Assembly: GCA_907163375.1 (NCBI GenBank)
Contig: CAJQUW010012909.1
Coordinates: 62,001 to 126,000, forward strand
Reading direction: 5' to 3'
Length of the DNA stretch: 64,000 nucleotides
DNA from: Prostheceraeus crozeri
Taxonomy: Eukaryota > Platyhelminthes > Polycladida > Euryleptidae
In this document: piece by piece, positions 10,928 through 20,183 of the stretch
Numbering within the stretch: position 1 is the stretch's first letter
Layout: every line of letters starts with the position of its first letter
Made by a program: the position numbers and the translations under genes
Notes under the pieces: model-generated
The model's database searches: none
The model's input: only the letters and a program-made list of their open reading frames with translations
Told to the model about the DNA's origin: nothing

Positions 10928-11545
10928 ATGGATTTCAGACTTCAATGTGATAAAGTTCTGACTGTATCAGGTCCATCTCATGCAGGTAAAACTGTTTTCA
11001 CGCTGAATTTATTGGATAAAAGAAGGGAGTTGTTTAAGGAACCTGTCAATCGAGTGATTTGGTGTTATGTCATTTATCTACCGTCGCTGTTCCAGGAATT
11101 GCAAAGTCGCAACTTTATTCGACATGAAGGAATTATTCCAGTGGATAAACTTCAGTCTAATGATGTTGTTGTATTGGATGATCTATTAAAAGAAAGTAAG
11201 AATTCCAAAGATGTTACAGATATGTTCACTCGCGCAGCACATCATAAAAGGTGCTTTATCATCTATATCACACAAAATTTGTTTCCTGATGGAAAAGAAG
11301 CTCGTACACGAAACCTGAATACACACTATTATGCTATTTTCAAGAATCCGCGAGATAAAAGTCAATTTGAAATTTTAGCGCGACAAGTTGCACCCAGAGG
11401 ATCAAAAGCCTTAATTGAAATTTTTCAAGCAGCTACTGAAAAACCACACGGTTACTTATTCATTGACCTTACGCAAGAGTGTCCGGAAGAATCTAGATTT
11501 CGAAGTGATATTTTGAAAACTCCCATGATTATCTACAAACTATGA
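10928..11545 (+). CDS. Packaging ATPase (FtsK/HerA, A32-like)
   Basis: P-loop ATPase of 205 residues with Walker A GPSHAGKT near residue 16 and Walker B VVVLDD about 80 residues on, followed by a polar sensor region (IYITQN). This family pumps viral DNA into capsids and is a defining Polinton gene. The ATG at 10928 is chosen because it leaves the usual short strand before Walker A; the frame is open further upstream but overlaps the previous gene. Its stop overlaps the next ATG by four bases (ATGA), a compact arrangement. The reading frame looks whole. Confidence 0.85.
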   Translation: MDFRLQCDKVLTVSGPSHAGKTVFTLNLLDKRRELFKEPVNRVIWCYVIYLPSLFQELQSRNFIRHEGIIPVDKLQSNDVVVLDDLLKESKNSKDVTDMFTRAAHHKRCFIIYITQNLFPDGKEARTRNLNTHYYAIFKNPRDKSQFEILARQVAPRGSKALIEIFQAATEKPHGYLFIDLTQECPEESRFRSDILKTPMIIYKL

Positions 11546-12234
11546 GTTCTTATTCTCGCATGATTGTTATTTCTCAGGATGAATATGTACAATTGACTGC
11601 CATGCAGCAAGTAAAGCAACCTCTTGCAAATCAAATGTATAGGAAAGAAATAGATTATCAGCAAAATGTTCACATCAAAGATCCACATCGTGCTGTATTA
11701 TTACAATCGGAAACTGTTGAGCAATTGAAAAACTTGAAGAATAAGATGCGTGACTCTGTATCGACTGCTACACCTTTAGCATCTCGCGCACATGCCATAT
11801 CTCTTTTCAATAGTATTGGACCCCATCTCAATGTAAATAATAGAGGAGAAATCATTACAGATGAAAATAAAGTGATTGATGCTTCACGTTATGAAGACTT
11901 GATTCAGTATGCGACACGTAGAAAGCGCCGTCAGGGCTATGTTCCACCTGGTTGGACATACTTTCTTAAACTCTTGAAAAAGCATAATGTGTCAAAATTT
12001 GCTTTGAATAATGAGACATCGAAAGAACTTGATTCAACAGTGGCTACTGCTCCAATGCTTCAGACGATGAAAATGCCAAGAAATTGGTTTAAGACGTCAC
12101 CTGCTACATCCCCTCCCACACTCACTAAGCAAACAAGAGGAAGAACTCGACGTAGATCTACATCACCACTAAAACTAGTAAAAGGAAAACATAAAACAGC
12201 TCCTCCCAAGAAATACATGTTCTCAGACTATTAA
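11542..12234 (+). CDS. Conserved Polinton protein of unknown function (230 aa)
   Basis: Polar protein with a central block DASRYEDLIQYATRRK followed by GYVPPGW, and a basic, Ser/Pro-rich C-terminus with runs such as RGRTRRRS. The gene at 59860-60687 of element C has a comparable block (YAVEDLIKYKAML) and may be its counterpart. I cannot assign a biochemical role; position between ATPase and integrase and the basic tail fit a structural or DNA-associated protein. It overlaps the ATPase stop by four bases. Confidence 0.5.
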   Translation: MSSYSRMIVISQDEYVQLTAMQQVKQPLANQMYRKEIDYQQNVHIKDPHRAVLLQSETVEQLKNLKNKMRDSVSTATPLASRAHAISLFNSIGPHLNVNNRGEIITDENKVIDASRYEDLIQYATRRKRRQGYVPPGWTYFLKLLKKHNVSKFALNNETSKELDSTVATAPMLQTMKMPRNWFKTSPATSPPTLTKQTRGRTRRRSTSPLKLVKGKHKTAPPKKYMFSDY

Positions 12235-12235
12235 T

Positions 12236-12451
12236 ATGAAGCAGATGTGTTGCTTACCATGTAATGAGCCGCCAGAGGTGAATGTCGTTGTCACTTGCAC
12301 TTGCTGCGCCAGCTCTCACAATGAAACTCCTAAGCAATGTGAACACGATCGCAAAACCGCTAAACCTGAATGCTGCAGATGTTGTAAATGTAGAAAGGCA
12401 AGAAAGCAAAAAGATGAGAAGGAGGAAAAAGAGTCAGTCGTCATCGACTGA
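12236..12451 (+). CDS. Small cysteine-rich ORF (71 aa)
   Basis: ATG two bases after the previous stop. It encodes more than a dozen cysteines in C-x2-C, CC and C-x-C pairs, then a charged lysine/glutamate tail. The pattern would suit zinc or other metal binding. It overlaps the beginning of the integrase frame in a different reading frame, so it may be a genuine overlapping gene or only a compositional accident. Confidence 0.35.
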   Translation: MKQMCCLPCNEPPEVNVVVTCTCCASSHNETPKQCEHDRKTAKPECCRCCKCRKARKQKDEKEEKESVVID

Positions 12452-13502
12452 GCGTTTGAAGTCAATCTATTATGATGTAAAACATCCAGCAGGATTTGCA
12501 TCAATCACGAAATTGTCAAAAGCGAGTGGTCTTCCACAATCACAAGTGAAACGATGGTTAAAGGGTCAGGCTACCTATACACTCCACAAACAAGCGAAAA
12601 AGAAGTACCGCACCCGCCATTATATTGTTCATGACATTGATGAACAGTGGCAAGCAGATTTGTGTGATGTCGCCTCCATTTCAAAACATAACTCGGGCAA
12701 TAATTTTATTTTAACCGTCATTGATATTTTCTCGCGTTATGCGTGGGCTCAACCTCTAAAAACTAAAGAAGGGAAAGGAGTAGCAAAAGCATTCCAAACA
12801 ATTTTTCGAGAAGGTCGCATTCCAAAAAGAATTCAGAGTGATCAAGGAAAAGAGTTTGAAAATCAGCATGTGAGAAGATTATTTGAGAGGCATGACATTG
12901 AGTTGTTTAGTGTAAAGAGTGCTTATAAAGCTGCACTCGTTGAACGTTTTAATCGCACATTAAAAAATCACTTGTGGTGACATTTTACTGCCAACTTGAC
13001 ACAAAATTGGACAAAGGTTCTACAAGAAACACTCCATGCCTACAATCACTCTATCCATCGTTCTATTGGACTCAGACCAGTAGATGTAAATGCTGACAAT
13101 GTAGATATAGTGCGCGAATCATTCCAACGTAAACGCACTCATGCGAAAAGTGATGTGAAAATTGGCGATAAAGTTCGTATCTCAAAAGTGAAAATTGTTT
13201 TTGCTAAAGGGTACCTTCCGAATTGGACAGAGGAGGTATTTACAGTATCAAGGATTAATCAAAAAGACTCTCCGACCACCTACAAATTGAAAGATTACGA
13301 TAATGAAGAAATGGAGGGTAGCTTTTACCGCGATGAGATTGAGGTAGTCACTGAAAGTGAAACATATTTGGTAGAGAAAATCATTCGATGTAAAAAACGG
13401 CAAGGTGAAGAATGGTGTCTTGTTAAATGGACTGGTTATCCTTCAAGTATGAACTCTTGGATGCGTCGTGCCGACAACTTTCATCTAAGTGATCGACAGT
13501 GA
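12321..13502 (+). pseudogene. Retroviral-type integrase with chromodomain
   Basis: DDE recombinase core with WQADLCDV, IQSDQGKEF and VERFNRTLK providing the two Asp and one Glu, preceded by a helix-turn-helix-like segment (SKASGLPQSQVKRWL). After the core comes an SH3-like DNA-binding part (KIGDKVRISK) and a C-terminal chromodomain (WCLVKWTGYP), which in related elements steers insertion to modified histones. Start uncertain (12321 or 12414). Broken, about one break. This enzyme would have made the 6-bp duplication seen at the element's ends. Confidence 0.85.
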
Positions 13503-13543
13503 TTCATGCAAAGTTGTAACTAACAATGTTTAGGGTTTGAGCT

Positions 13544-13912
13544 ATGAATCCAACTGCCTCATTTTATTCACGACCCTCCTATGTAAGTGGTGGAGGACAA
13601 ATTTACATCGGCGCTCGCCGCCAACGTGGAGGTAGCATACTTGGTGCACTGAAATCTGTTGTAGCACCTCTCATATCCAATGTCGGTAGATCTTTAAAAC
13701 GAAATGTTTTAAGTAATGCCGTTGGCTTTGCTGGTGATGTTGCTAGTGATCTTTCCAGAGGTAGAAGTTTTAAGAGCAGTTTGTTGAATCGTGGGAAGGA
13801 ACGCGGTTTAAAAACATTGAAGCAGACCTTTGCTGGTGTTACTCAAGGAAAGAAATCACCTAAACGAATGAATAAAGGAAGAAGGAAACATCGTGGAGCT
13901 GGTAAGGTGTGA
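13544..13912 (+). CDS. Virion minor core-like protein (122 aa, pVI/pX-like)
   Basis: Begins with a Tyr/Ser stretch and GGGQIYIGAR, then an amphipathic helix region (GGSILGALKSVVAPLI) and a strongly basic C-terminus. Layout and position directly before the major capsid gene match small membrane-active or core proteins of Polintons and adenoviruses. No catalytic motif. The GGSIL segment parallels GGFLS in the protein at 10546, so the two may be distant relatives. Confidence 0.5.
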   Translation: MNPTASFYSRPSYVSGGGQIYIGARRQRGGSILGALKSVVAPLISNVGRSLKRNVLSNAVGFAGDVASDLSRGRSFKSSLLNRGKERGLKTLKQTFAGVTQGKKSPKRMNKGRRKHRGAGKV

Positions 13913-14001
13913 TCTTCAGTCAAAAGGCATTCACGCAAACGTCGCAGAGGCTCTAATCATTCATCAGGCGCTAAACGACGACGCTGCCATAACTTCTAAT
14001 C

Positions 14002-15282
14002 ATGGAGTGTAAAACTTCCGGTTTTTGTTTGTTTGATCAACAAGCCATACAGACAGATATTCTTAGTTCAAGTATTGTAGATTATCATCCTCGAACAGCT
14101 GAGAATGCTGGCCCCATTGAATTTGTTATTCCTGGTGGTAGTGATGACTACATAGATTTGAGTTATACGGTGGTTGATTTGAGGTTTAGAATTCAGCAAG
14201 CAGATGGAACTGCTATTGACGATACACATAAAGTTGGACTGAACAATTTGCCATTGACTACATTACTTCGCGATGTTTCTCTAACGATTGGAGAGCAGCA
14301 GGTGGAAGGTGGTCAAAGCGATTATCCCTATAAATCATATTTCAATCATGTATCACAGTTTCATCCAGCAGCACAAAAAAGTCATATGGAAGCCATGGGA
14401 TGGTACAGAGATGAAGCAGGAAAATTTGATGTTGAAACAAACAGTGGCTTTGTAAAGCGATCTGCTATGATTAAAGATAGTAAAGTATGTCAGCTATATG
14501 GTCCGCTGAATTTAGACTTCTTTAGACAGTCAAATTTTTTAATATGTAAAACCAGAATGCGACTCAAGCTGACATTGAATAAGCCTGAATTTGCGCTGAA
14601 TGCATTTGGTAAAGTTGACAATTTTAGAATTCATGTGGAAGATATTGCACTTTACATTCGTCGAGTAGTACCGAATCCAAGTGTCATTAGAGGACATGCT
14701 GAAGGTCTTAACCGCCAAAATGCCATTTACCCCGTTCAGCATACAAAGCTTCTCACCTTTACAATTCCGAAAGATCAAAAGAGTTTCATGAAAGATGCCC
14801 TCTTTCCATCGGAAGAACCGAAGCTCCTCATGGTGGCAATGGTTGAAAATGATGCATTTAATGGTAATATAAAGAAGAATCCTTTCAATTTTAAACACAA
14901 TCAGTTAAGTGAAATTGCTTTACGTGTAAATGGTGTGAGTCATCCTGGTCCACCCTACAAACCAGATTTTGCTGCGGATCACTTTATGCGCAGTTATGTT
15001 GATTTTATGGATGTCTTTGGCTTTTACAATACGGATGACACCAACGGACTCACTATGAAGGAGTTTAAGAGTGAATATACTATTTATGCATTTGATTTGA
15101 CTGCTGACAGCGATATTAGTGCACCCTATCGTCAAGCGAACGTGCCTCATAATATTCGTTTGGATTTGACTTTCAAAAGAACACTACCTGAGACGATTAA
15201 TGTATTAATTTATGCAGTCTTCGATTCAAACATTGAAATTACAAAGTATCGTGACGTGATTCTTCAGTATAATCGTCAATGA
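14002..15282 (+). CDS. Major capsid protein, double jelly-roll type (426 aa)
   Basis: The 426-residue length, the FVIPGGSDDYIDL segment near the N-terminus and the strand-rich body with DLRFRIQ, LNLDFFRQ and LRLDLTFK match the double jelly-roll capsid protein of Polintons, a group often annotated in animal genomes as F54H12.2-like. Trimers of such proteins build pseudo-hexagonal icosahedral shells. The frame is open throughout. Its stop overlaps the protease start by four bases (ATGA), so the two are tightly coupled, as in other Polintons. Confidence 0.8.
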   Translation: MECKTSGFCLFDQQAIQTDILSSSIVDYHPRTAENAGPIEFVIPGGSDDYIDLSYTVVDLRFRIQQADGTAIDDTHKVGLNNLPLTTLLRDVSLTIGEQQVEGGQSDYPYKSYFNHVSQFHPAAQKSHMEAMGWYRDEAGKFDVETNSGFVKRSAMIKDSKVCQLYGPLNLDFFRQSNFLICKTRMRLKLTLNKPEFALNAFGKVDNFRIHVEDIALYIRRVVPNPSVIRGHAEGLNRQNAIYPVQHTKLLTFTIPKDQKSFMKDALFPSEEPKLLMVAMVENDAFNGNIKKNPFNFKHNQLSEIALRVNGVSHPGPPYKPDFAADHFMRSYVDFMDVFGFYNTDDTNGLTMKEFKSEYTIYAFDLTADSDISAPYRQANVPHNIRLDLTFKRTLPETINVLIYAVFDSNIEITKYRDVILQYNRQ

Positions 15283-15737
15283 GTTGGTTGACTGCTGACG
15301 ATATTAAGACTAAAGTGCAGCGTAATGCAGATGAAGCGACGTTGAAAGCTTTCGATAATGTCTATTCACTCGATACCTTACCACCTGCAGTAAATCACTA
15401 TCCCATCTTTATTGTGCTAAACACTCATTCGCAGAATTTAGGCGGTGAGCATTGGAAAGCGATCTTTATTGGAGAAGACCGACGTGGTGAACTATTTGAC
15501 TCTCTTGCTCAACCTCCAAATATACCAACACAGCAGTGGTTGAGAAAACATACGCGTCAATATCAGCGAAATGAACGCATACTACAACATCCACTTTCAT
15601 CGTGTGGTGCTTTTGTACTGTACTTCATCTTAAAACGTTTACATGTATCTCGATTTGTATCTGTTATTCAAAACTTTTCATGTAATCCACCCTCTAATGA
15701 AAAAATGATTTGTAAGTTCTATCATGATTTGAAATAA
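15279..15737 (+). CDS. Adenain-like cysteine protease (152 aa)
   Basis: Ulp1/adenain-type protease: the catalytic elements are visible as GGEHWKAI (His), GELFDSL (Asp) and HPLSSCGAFVLYF (Cys with its helix), in the correct order and spacing for a protease of about 150 residues. In adenoviruses and Polintons this enzyme cleaves capsid precursors during maturation. It starts inside the capsid stop codon. The frame is open; the AATAAA-like string after the stop may serve as a polyadenylation signal. Confidence 0.85.
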   Translation: MSWLTADDIKTKVQRNADEATLKAFDNVYSLDTLPPAVNHYPIFIVLNTHSQNLGGEHWKAIFIGEDRRGELFDSLAQPPNIPTQQWLRKHTRQYQRNERILQHPLSSCGAFVLYFILKRLHVSRFVSVIQNFSCNPPSNEKMICKFYHDLK

Positions 15738-15763
15738 AAACATCATGTTGGAAAAAATGTTAT

Positions 15764-16309
15764 TTATTTTACAATCCGCTGGGTACGTACATACTCGATG
15801 AGATAGTCTAGGATCGCATTTGCTTGTACATGAGATTTTAGTCCAGTAATGATCACTTTACTATTATGAAAGATTGCCACATGCACAGGTAACCAACAAC
15901 TAATGAGAGCTGCAGGAAAATGTTCGGGTTCATAACACAAATTGTAACTGCTGGTACGAATCTTCAAAAAGATACACTTTCACTCAATTGAGTAGAGATC
16001 AGCATATTGTCCACAGTCAGATTCGACATCACACACTTCTCCCTCTTCCATATCCGACGTAGTAGTCTCTGTAGCTCTAAGCGCATTGAATGCGCCGATG
16101 AATAAGAAAGGGCGCCGAGAATCTGTACAGTTCCATTTGGGAAGAGTTGAAGATTCCGTGAATTGTTCATCTTCACCACTAACATTTGAGGTCGGCCCGG
16201 GTAATAACTTGCTGTTTGGAAGGTATTGGTGTAATGTTGTGAGATCGATTTTGGTGTAGAGTCTAAAGCGACGGAGAATGTTGACGATGGTGTAGCGATG
16301 GCGTTTCAT
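15764..16309 (-). pseudogene. TATA-binding-protein-like gene
   Basis: The 546-bp span equals the roughly 180-residue core of TBP. The N-terminal part reads YTIVNILRRFRLYTKIDL, like the opening of a TBP repeat; next comes a strand pair with PNGTVQILGA, comparable to the FSSGKMVCTGAKS of eukaryotic TBP. The second half has YEPEHFPAA and SKVIITGLKSH, strikingly like YEPELFPGL and GKVVLTGAK. Two repeats in the correct order and spacing make the family call good. It is spread over more than one frame, so it is broken (about two breaks). It is transcribed towards the protease gene, beside two paralogous genes on the same strand. TBP-like proteins are known in some large DNA viruses; I know of none established in Polintons. 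Confidence 0.7.
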
Positions 16310-16631
16310 GATGAAAAAATGAGTAAATTGAACGATGTTCCTTCCTTTTATACTTTTCCCAAATACCTTGATGAAATGTGAAGTTAGTATGAAGTTGGGA
16401 ATGATAGAGTTGAATTCGCCGATTGTTGACGCGCAACCATATGCGATTTCCAATACTTGAATGTCTTTTCATATAGAAGTACTTCAAATCCTTCATGATA
16501 TGATATAGAGATTGAAAATGACGATAAGATAAAGCAAACTCTCTTCTCACATTTCCAGTTGAATCTTTGAAATAGACGTTTCGATCATGATCCGTTTCAA
16601 TACGCAGTAGGGAATCTAATTTCCAACTCAT
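16263..16631 (-). CDS. Paralogous gene pair, member 2 (122 aa, possibly PC4-like)
   Basis: Shares its whole length with the next gene upstream: LDSL, NVYFKD, a helix YRHFQSLYHIMKDL, then a second strand-helix block ending WEKYKRKEHRSI. Each half has the look of strands followed by a short helix containing an aromatic residue, as in the transcription coactivator PC4 (xISLxxxQWxxL), so it may be two PC4-like units in tandem. That is inference from pattern alone. It overlaps the start of the TBP-like gene by about 47 bases on the same strand. Confidence 0.45.
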   Translation of the reverse strand: MSWKLDSLLRIETDHDRNVYFKDSTGNVRREFALSYRHFQSLYHIMKDLKYFYMKRHSSIGNRIWLRVNNRRIQLYHSQLHTNFTFHQGIWEKYKRKEHRSIYSFFHHETPSLHHRQHSPSL

Positions 16632-16653
16632 GGTGCGTGGTAGTCATGTCTGA

Positions 16654-17010
16654 TTAAGATTTGCATAGTAGGGCGATGAACTCACGACGAATAAATGTCA
16701 TGATGGAGCGATGTATGTATCTTCTATACTTCTCCCAATTGTATTTGCGAAATGAGAAACAGTTTGCGGAATGAGAATGGCAGATTTGAATTTCATTGTT
16801 GCAACGTTGAAGCCAAACTTGATCACCCAAGGAGATGAATCTTAATGTTTCAAAATATTCCAAATCCCTCATGATATCATTGAGGTTGACAAATTGTCGC
16901 CATGTTAATGTAATACCTGTTGCAGTATGACCATGAGAATTTTTGAAATGTACGTTTCCATCACGATCAAGTCTGATATATTGTAGAGAGTCCAAAATCC
17001 AAGTCTTCAT
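16654..17010 (-). CDS. Paralogous gene pair, member 1 (118 aa, possibly PC4-like)
   Basis: Same architecture as the gene at 16263: LDSLQYIRLDRDGNVHFKN, the helix WRQFVNLNDIMRDL, the middle LGDQVWLQRC and the end WEKYRRYIHRSI. The segment GITLTWRQFVNL is the part most like PC4 (GISLxxEQWxxL). The ATG at 17010 is preferred to a non-ATG start further up. It is divergent from the penton-like gene starting at 17046, with only 35 bases between, so both must share a tiny promoter (ATATAAAA at 17039-17046). Function otherwise unknown. Confidence 0.45.
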   Translation of the reverse strand: MKTWILDSLQYIRLDRDGNVHFKNSHGHTATGITLTWRQFVNLNDIMRDLEYFETLRFISLGDQVWLQRCNNEIQICHSHSANCFSFRKYNWEKYRRYIHRSIMTFIRREFIALLCKS

Positions 17011-17045
17011 GATGTTATGCAAAGCCGCAGATCAGCAATATAAAA

Positions 17046-18443
17046 ATGTCGTTTTATCATCTTTTGCTTAGCAATGCGGCCGCAAATAGATTTGCTAGTA
17101 ATCGAGACGCACTCTTTTCTACTCCCATTGATCATACACAACAGCTAAATGGAAAGTGGGAAGTGGGTGTCACTCAACTTGTTCATAGCAACTGTGTCTA
17201 TACTTTTGATCATGAGGTGATGACTATTAATATGAGGCGTACAGCTGCTTACCAATGTGAAAAGGGGTGCCGAGTATACATTCTACAGTGGCCAAAGAAA
17301 GATCTCTTAACATGTAAAAAGTTTATATATGATTTCTTGAATAAAGCGTGTAAACATATTGCCCAATTTACTCCGCACAATGATGATTATACCTATGTAC
17401 ATCATGTAGTTGAGAAAGATTGGATTGTTGGTTTAAGTCCAAGTTTAAGAAATGATTTAGGCTACCTCGCTAGCGCCTTAACAAGCTATGATAATTTTAA
17501 CGTTAATTACCACATAAGTGGTCATAAACAGTTAATATATCGAGAGGAAGCTTATTATGTAGATCTTATTCCAAGAAATGAGAAGACGTTGGTGAAGAAG
17601 ATTGTGATTAAGCCAAGAAAGACAAACATGACTCCTAAAACATTATTGAAGAAATTTAATTATCTCCTTCGAGTTGATGGTAAACAAGTGGCAACATTGA
17701 CTTATATCAAATCATTTAATCATATTGCAATAAGTAAATTAAATGATGATGATCTAGTATTAGTTTGTTCGAAAGATTTTCATCAGTTCTTACGACATCG
17801 TTCTGCAGCTGTTCATGGATAGTTTGATATGCAACATTTGCCATGTGAAGGGTGAAATCGATTTGATACAGAATGGACCATATCTTTATACAGAAAGTGT
17901 GTAGAGCCTTTAGGTGGTATCTTACATGAAACAAGAGTGTTGATGCCTCGCATTATTACTTCAGTTAAATTGGTTGTAGATTATTTAAATGAAGTGATTT
18001 ATGAGCAACATATTTCATTTGCTGAAAAAGAAGGTACTTTGTCTCTCACTATAAGTGGAAAAGGTATTGAACTAATTATGGATAAAACTCTAATGGACAT
18101 TTTGGGTTTTGATCAAAATATATTTAAAAGTGGTACTGTAACCAAAGCTAGTGCAGACATGTCGCTATCGCGTAGTATTAACTATTTTCAGATATATTCC
18201 AATATTGGTGAAGATGTACGTGTGGGAGATGTTGAAGCTCCATTGCTAGCAATGATACCATACCAGCCAAAAAGCTGCAGTATTTTATCTGAGCATACTT
18301 TCAAGAAAGTGCATTATACAAAGCTGAAATCAAACTACATCCCACAAATTGATATTGCAATTTATGACGATGCTGGTGCGTTGATTCCTTTTCATAAAGA
18401 TGCTGTGACAAGTATCACACTCCATTTCCGAATGAAGAGTTAA
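17046..18443 (+). pseudogene. Penton-like minor capsid protein, copy 1
   Basis: Opens FYHLLLSNAAANRF...WEVGVTQL, the signature start of the Polinton protein usually taken as penton or minor capsid. It ends with DVEAPLLAMIPY and IDIAIYDDAGALIPF...LHFR, matching the conserved C-terminal jelly-roll part. About 466 residues over the span, close to family length. Broken, about one break. It lies directly before a paralogue on the same strand, 40 bases apart. Confidence 0.65.
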
Positions 18444-18483
18444 TGCAAAAGTATGCTAATATATTTTTTCCAATGTGAATAAT

Positions 18484-19983
18484 ATGGAAAGTGAAAATAA
18501 GGACTCGTTTCTAATCTACTTACCCAGTAATGCTTCTATGAATAAATTTCCCAAAAATAAACCATCAGACTATCGAGTAGAATTAAATCGCCCACTGCAT
18601 TTAGAAGGTGAATGTGAGGTTGGCGTTTCTAGTATTTGCTATGATAGCAATATTCAGAATGTGAATGATTTGGAAGAAATGATATTGACTCCTCGCACCC
18701 ATGATGGAATAACGATGAATAATGCATTCCAGTTCCCATACAATTTAACATCAGATGGAAAGTGGAACTATGAATGGATTCAGATAAAATCAGATTATTA
18801 TGAACCATTTGGGAAAGAGAAAATTATTAAGGCGTTCAATAGTGGTAATACTTCCATCATGAAGAATAAAAATCAGAAAGCTTATGAGTTTACTATCTAT
18901 CATTGGAGTGGGAGACAGTTCCTTCGCTTTCATTCTTTTACTAAAGGTCTTACACTGAGGTTGGATAATGAATTCTATCCACATCTCGGTTTTGGCCATG
19001 GACTACATCTAATGTCAATTGCTACTGCAAATGTTAAAAAAGTTTATTCAAATCGAATCAACAAATTTCATTATAGATTTAAAATATTTGATGAAGATGT
19101 TTTAGAATGTGAAGAACGCATCATTTTGAAAAAGCGTGGTGTTCAACCTTTATCACTTATTGAGTTAGTAAAACGATGGAATGAGACTGTGGGTAAGAAG
19201 TATGGAGAGAAAATTATGGCGGGCAAAAATAAGTTGGTTATTCAGAAATGTAATGACAAACTTACAGTTTATTTCTCTCTAACCTTGCGTCATTTTGTAA
19301 GACATTATACACCTATTATTGGAAGCGGTCTGGTGTATGCTTCTCATGAATATCACACTAAAGCTGATTTAGTTAATGATGAATGGTGGGTGGACATCTA
19401 TGGCGATCGCATCAAGAAAATTTACCAGTCTTATCAAGAATCTAAAGTTGCTATCAATATAATGCCGCGTCTATATCATACAGTTGAAAGCTTCATTCAT
19501 GTAGTAAATCCTTATACACAACAGAAGTTGAAGCATGTGATGAAAAGTAAATATGATGTAAAGACACACCACATTTCGTTTTCAATTGAAAATCAACGCG
19601 TTGTTCTGAAACTGTGTGATGACATTCAATGTCAATTGAGTAAAAATTTGAAAAAATTCTTTGGTTTTTCAATGCTACAAACTGTGTTTACTGCTGCGCA
19701 TACGATTGGTATAGAAACACCAATGACACTTGATAAACATGAACAGCACATTTACATTCAAAGTGATTTGATTCTACCTATTTCTGTTGGTGAGAAAAAA
19801 GAATACATTTTACGTGATTTCATTCATGATAAAGACGCTTCATATGGAATAGTCGAGAAGATGTTTGAATCTATTTTCTATCATCCCATCGTCAAACAAA
19901 CTATACCCTCTATTGCTATCAAAATTACCAATGGTTTACAAGAGTGCATCCATGTGAAAGATACTAAATCCCTCGTAACTTAA
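18484..19983 (+). CDS. Penton-like minor capsid protein, copy 2 (499 aa)
   Basis: N-terminus SFLIYLPSNASMNKFPKN and WEVGV-type motif (CEVGVSSICYDSN) match copy 1 and the wider Polinton family. The body is strand-rich with repeated segments such as QRVVLKLCDDIQ...LKKFFGFSML. It lacks the short VGD-APLL C-terminal motif of copy 1, so the two may have specialised, perhaps one as vertex protein and one as an associated spike or adaptor. The frame is whole; the ATG at 18484 is chosen over an upstream GTG. Confidence 0.6.
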   Translation: MESENKDSFLIYLPSNASMNKFPKNKPSDYRVELNRPLHLEGECEVGVSSICYDSNIQNVNDLEEMILTPRTHDGITMNNAFQFPYNLTSDGKWNYEWIQIKSDYYEPFGKEKIIKAFNSGNTSIMKNKNQKAYEFTIYHWSGRQFLRFHSFTKGLTLRLDNEFYPHLGFGHGLHLMSIATANVKKVYSNRINKFHYRFKIFDEDVLECEERIILKKRGVQPLSLIELVKRWNETVGKKYGEKIMAGKNKLVIQKCNDKLTVYFSLTLRHFVRHYTPIIGSGLVYASHEYHTKADLVNDEWWVDIYGDRIKKIYQSYQESKVAINIMPRLYHTVESFIHVVNPYTQQKLKHVMKSKYDVKTHHISFSIENQRVVLKLCDDIQCQLSKNLKKFFGFSMLQTVFTAAHTIGIETPMTLDKHEQHIYIQSDLILPISVGEKKEYILRDFIHDKDASYGIVEKMFESIFYHPIVKQTIPSIAIKITNGLQECIHVKDTKSLVT

Positions 19984-20183
19984 GTGTTTCGGAAAACAAA
20001 GTGAAGTCATTGTGATATGTTTATTGAAGTAAAAATATGTGTATGAAAAAGTCTTTTCACAGATATAGGGGGAATGGGCTGACTGTAGGCATATATTCAC
20101 AAGGAAGAAACGATCTCAAGCGATACATAAAACAACCATGTATATATACAAAAAGCAACATCAAAAGACTGAGTTAAACTTGA

